Source of the DNA: Bacteroidota bacterium
GTDB taxonomy: Bacteria; Bacteroidota; Bacteroidia; Bacteroidales; UBA10428
Direction of reading: 5' to 3'
Length of the DNA: 6,353 bases
Assembly: GCA_024640925.1 (NCBI GenBank)
Contig: JAHEEB010000262.1
Span: forward strand, 1 to 6,353
Both the position numbers and the translations under genes were made by a program. How positions within the stretch are numbered: position 1 is the first letter of the stretch; each line of letters starts with the position of its first letter. This document shows positions 4,470-6,353 of the stretch, in pieces. The notes beneath the pieces were generated by a model. The model had not been told where the DNA came from and ran no database searches. It saw nothing but the letters and a program-made list of their open reading frames with translations.

Positions 4470-6353
4470 ATGATTTCTGAAAAAAAACTATTTCTACTTG
4501 ATGCATATGCGCTTATTTTCAGGGCATATTATGCTTTTATTAGCCGTCCTATTACAAATCAGGATGGTATGAATACCTCTGCAATTTTTGGTTTTGTAAA
4601 TTCTCTGGATGATGTTATCCGAAATGAAAAACCTACACATATTGCCGTTGCTTTTGATCCCCCCTCACCAACATTTCGTCATAAGATGTATCCCGAATAC
4701 AAGGCCAATCGTCAAAGTACTCCAGAGGATATCAGGACAGCTGTTCCTTACATTAAAGAAATTATACAAGCATATAACATTAAAATTGTTGAAAAAGAAC
4801 TATATGAAGCCGATGATGTAATTGGTACTTTATCTAAAAGAGCTGAAAAGGAAGGTTTTACCGTATTTATGATGACTCCTGATAAAGATTATGCTCAACT
4901 TGTTAGTGAAAATATTTTTATGTATAAACCTGGAAGGGGTGGCAACGAAAAGGAAATACTTGGAATAAAAGAAGTGAATGAAAAGTTTGGAATTTCTAAT
5001 CCTACTCAGGTTATTGATATACTGGCATTGGCTGGCGATTCTTCCGATAATATTCCAGGAGCACCTGGTATTGGTGAGAAAACAGCACAAAAACTTATTT
5101 CTGAATTTCAGTCTGTGGAAAATCTTCTAAACTCTACGGATAAACTGAAGGGTAAGCAAAAAGAATCGCTCGAAATGAATAAAGCCCAGGTAGAGATGTC
5201 GAAAAAGCTTGCAATTATCGAAACAAATGTTCCTATAGATATTGATATAGATAGTCTGAAATTGATTGAACCGGATAAGAAAAAGCTGGCAAACCTGTTT
5301 GATAAACTTGATTTCAGAAATCTCAAAAAACGAATTATTGGTGAAGAACCTAAAGCAAGTGTTTATGTACAGGGTTCTCTTTTTGGTGATGTAATGCCAG
5401 TAACTCAGAAAGCTATTGTTGAGCCTTCATTTAAAGCTTCAGAAGTTAATTACCAGCTTGTTTCTACTCTGGAAGACCTTATTCCCTTTATCGATAAAGC
5501 TTTGAATGGTAATGAAATATGTTTCGATACTGAAACTACTGGATTAAATGTCTTTCAGGATAAACTAATAGGTATTTCACTATCTGTTGCTGAAAAAGAA
5601 GCGATGTATCTTAATTGTAAAGATGAATCAAATACAAAACTATTTGTTTCTGAATTAAACAAGCTCTTTTCAAACGAAAAGATAATTAAGATAGGACACA
5701 ATCTAAAATTCGATATGCAAATGCTTGTGAAATATGGAGCAGTTTTTAAAGGTCCTTATTTCGATACAATGGTTGCCCACTATCTTCTGAATCCTGATGG
5801 ACGTCATAAACTTGATGATGTTGCAATGGATAAGTTCAATTATAAAATGATACCTATTGAAGATTTAATTGGTAAAAAGGGGCGTAGCCAATTGAATATG
5901 GCCTCTATTGATATTAATACTGTTAAAGATTATTCTTGCGAGGATGCCGATTTTACCTATCGTCTTTATAAAACCTTAAAGCCAGCTTTGGAAAAGGATT
6001 CTATTTTACAATTGGCAGAAGATATTGAAATGCCGCTGGTTGAAGTATTGTTCCATGTGGAACAATCGGGATTTAAGCTGGATTTATCAGCGTTGAGCAC
6101 ATATAATATTCAGCTTTTGACTGAAATTGAGGAAGAACAAAAGAAAATATACGAACTTGCAGGTCAACCTTTTAATATAGGTTCACCGAAACAATTAGGA
6201 CAAATCCTTTTCGAAAAATTAAAAATAATTTCAAATGCTAAACTGACTAAGACAAAACAATATAGTACAGGGGAGGATGTGCTTCAAAAAATAGTTAGTA
6301 AACATCCTATTGTTCCCGAAATCCTCGAATACCGGTCACTTACAAAACTCCAG
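4470..6353 (+). CDS. polA: DNA polymerase I (PolA), 5' two-thirds
   Basis: PolA fills gaps and removes RNA primers in replication and excision repair. The frame runs unbroken for 628 codons to the right edge; full-length family members are about 900-950 aa, so the catalytic palm motifs are missing. The 5' nuclease domain (1 to about 290) shows LLDAYALIFRAYYAFI (D11), AFDPPSPTFRHKMYPEYKA (D63), EADD (E113, D115, D116), TPDKD (D138, D140), GDSSDN (D190, D193) and the helix-hairpin-helix GAPGIGEKTAQKL (from 196). The 3'-5' exonuclease is intact: FDTETTGL (D353, E355), GHNLKFDMQ (D415) and YSCED (Y488, D492) give a complete DEDDy set, so proofreading is expected, unlike in Thermus aquaticus Pol I. 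The polymerase domain begins near 515 (EMPLVEVL) with PFNIGSPKQLGQILFEKL and KTKQYSTGEDVL. The ATG at 4470 puts the first metal-binding Asp at residue 11, as expected. No Shine-Dalgarno precedes it. Weak -7-like matches (TAATTTTC at 4435, TAACCTTG at 4449) lie upstream. A parS-like sequence lies within it at 6049-6064. Confidence 0.97.
   Translation, partial: MISEKKLFLLDAYALIFRAYYAFISRPITNQDGMNTSAIFGFVNSLDDVIRNEKPTHIAVAFDPPSPTFRHKMYPEYKANRQSTPEDIRTAVPYIKEIIQAYNIKIVEKELYEADDVIGTLSKRAEKEGFTVFMMTPDKDYAQLVSENIFMYKPGRGGNEKEILGIKEVNEKFGISNPTQVIDILALAGDSSDNIPGAPGIGEKTAQKLISEFQSVENLLNSTDKLKGKQKESLEMNKAQVEMSKKLAIIETNVPIDIDIDSLKLIEPDKKKLANLFDKLDFRNLKKRIIGEEPKASVYVQGSLFGDVMPVTQKAIVEPSFKASEVNYQLVSTLEDLIPFIDKALNGNEICFDTETTGLNVFQDKLIGISLSVAEKEAMYLNCKDESNTKLFVSELNKLFSNEKIIKIGHNLKFDMQMLVKYGAVFKGPYFDTMVAHYLLNPDGRHKLDDVAMDKFNYKMIPIEDLIGKKGRSQLNMASIDINTVKDYSCEDADFTYRLYKTLKPALEKDSILQLAEDIEMPLVEVLFHVEQSGFKLDLSALSTYNIQLLTEIEEEQKKIYELAGQPFNIGSPKQLGQILFEKLKIISNAKLTKTKQYSTGEDVLQKIVSKHPIVPEILEYRSLTKLQ
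6049..6064. promoter_or_regulatory. Degenerate parS-like palindrome inside polA
   Basis: TGTTCCATGTGGAACA differs by one base (T for C in the core, CATGTG instead of CACGTG) from the perfect palindrome at 828-843. Palindromic symmetry continues two bases further on each side (6047-6066). It encodes part of VLFHVEQSG in PolA, so codon constraint could contribute, but a 15/16 match by chance in 6 kb is very unlikely. Many parS sites in other bacteria lie within genes. The changed core may weaken or abolish ParB binding. Confidence 0.5.

Noticed and set aside
4312..4506. 64-aa minus-strand reading frame across the ArsR-polA gap
   Set aside because: It overlaps the polA start antisense, has no recognisable domain or promoter, and spans the hairpin cluster. 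AT-rich DNA opens such frames by chance. A decayed gene remnant cannot be fully excluded.
4609..4821. 70-aa plus-strand reading frame inside polA
   Set aside because: It is out of frame with the well-supported polA coding sequence, which is continuous through this region.
4830..5326. Two minus-strand reading frames opposite polA
   Set aside because: They lie antisense to the conserved 5' nuclease domain of PolA and show no family features.

Overview
This is AT-rich bacterial chromosomal DNA. It most likely comes from a member of the Bacteroidota. Three things point there. None of the four visible start codons has a recognisable Shine-Dalgarno sequence. One start has a TAnnTTTG-type -7 element just upstream. 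The encoded housekeeping proteins also look like that phylum. This is inference from sequence features only; no database search was run.

Layout, left to right. (1) The 3' part of mnmG (tRNA uridine modification) enters from the left edge and ends at 818. (2) A 38-bp gap holds a perfect 16-bp palindrome, TGTTCCACGTGGAACA, which looks like a parS site bound by the chromosome-segregation protein ParB. (3) A complete uvrC (857-2653) follows on the same strand. (4) A complete long-chain polyprenyl diphosphate synthase gene lies on the minus strand (2657-3631), tail to tail with uvrC and only 3 bp away. (5) A non-coding region of about 340 bp (3632-3970) separates that gene from a divergent small ArsR-family regulator. 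It contains a 12-bp-arm inverted repeat, a pair of overlapping dyads and a candidate promoter. (6) The ArsR-type regulator gene (3971-4276) has its start corrected to the ATG at 3971. (7) A 193-bp gap is packed with four palindromic or hairpin-forming elements. (8) polA (DNA polymerase I) starts at 4470 and runs off the right edge. The 628 codons present cover an intact 5' nuclease domain, an intact proofreading exonuclease domain and the beginning of the polymerase domain.

Functional links. UvrC makes the dual incisions of nucleotide excision repair and PolA fills the resulting gap, so two steps of one repair pathway sit close together. mnmG is often near the replication origin, which fits a ParB site beside it. 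A second near-perfect copy of the ParB-like palindrome, with one base changed, lies inside polA at 6049-6064. The pair suggests an origin-proximal ParB-loading region. I see no mobile element, CRISPR array, tRNA or rRNA, and no clearly novel multi-gene system. The most interesting signals are the two parS-like sites and the structured intergenic regions around the ArsR gene.
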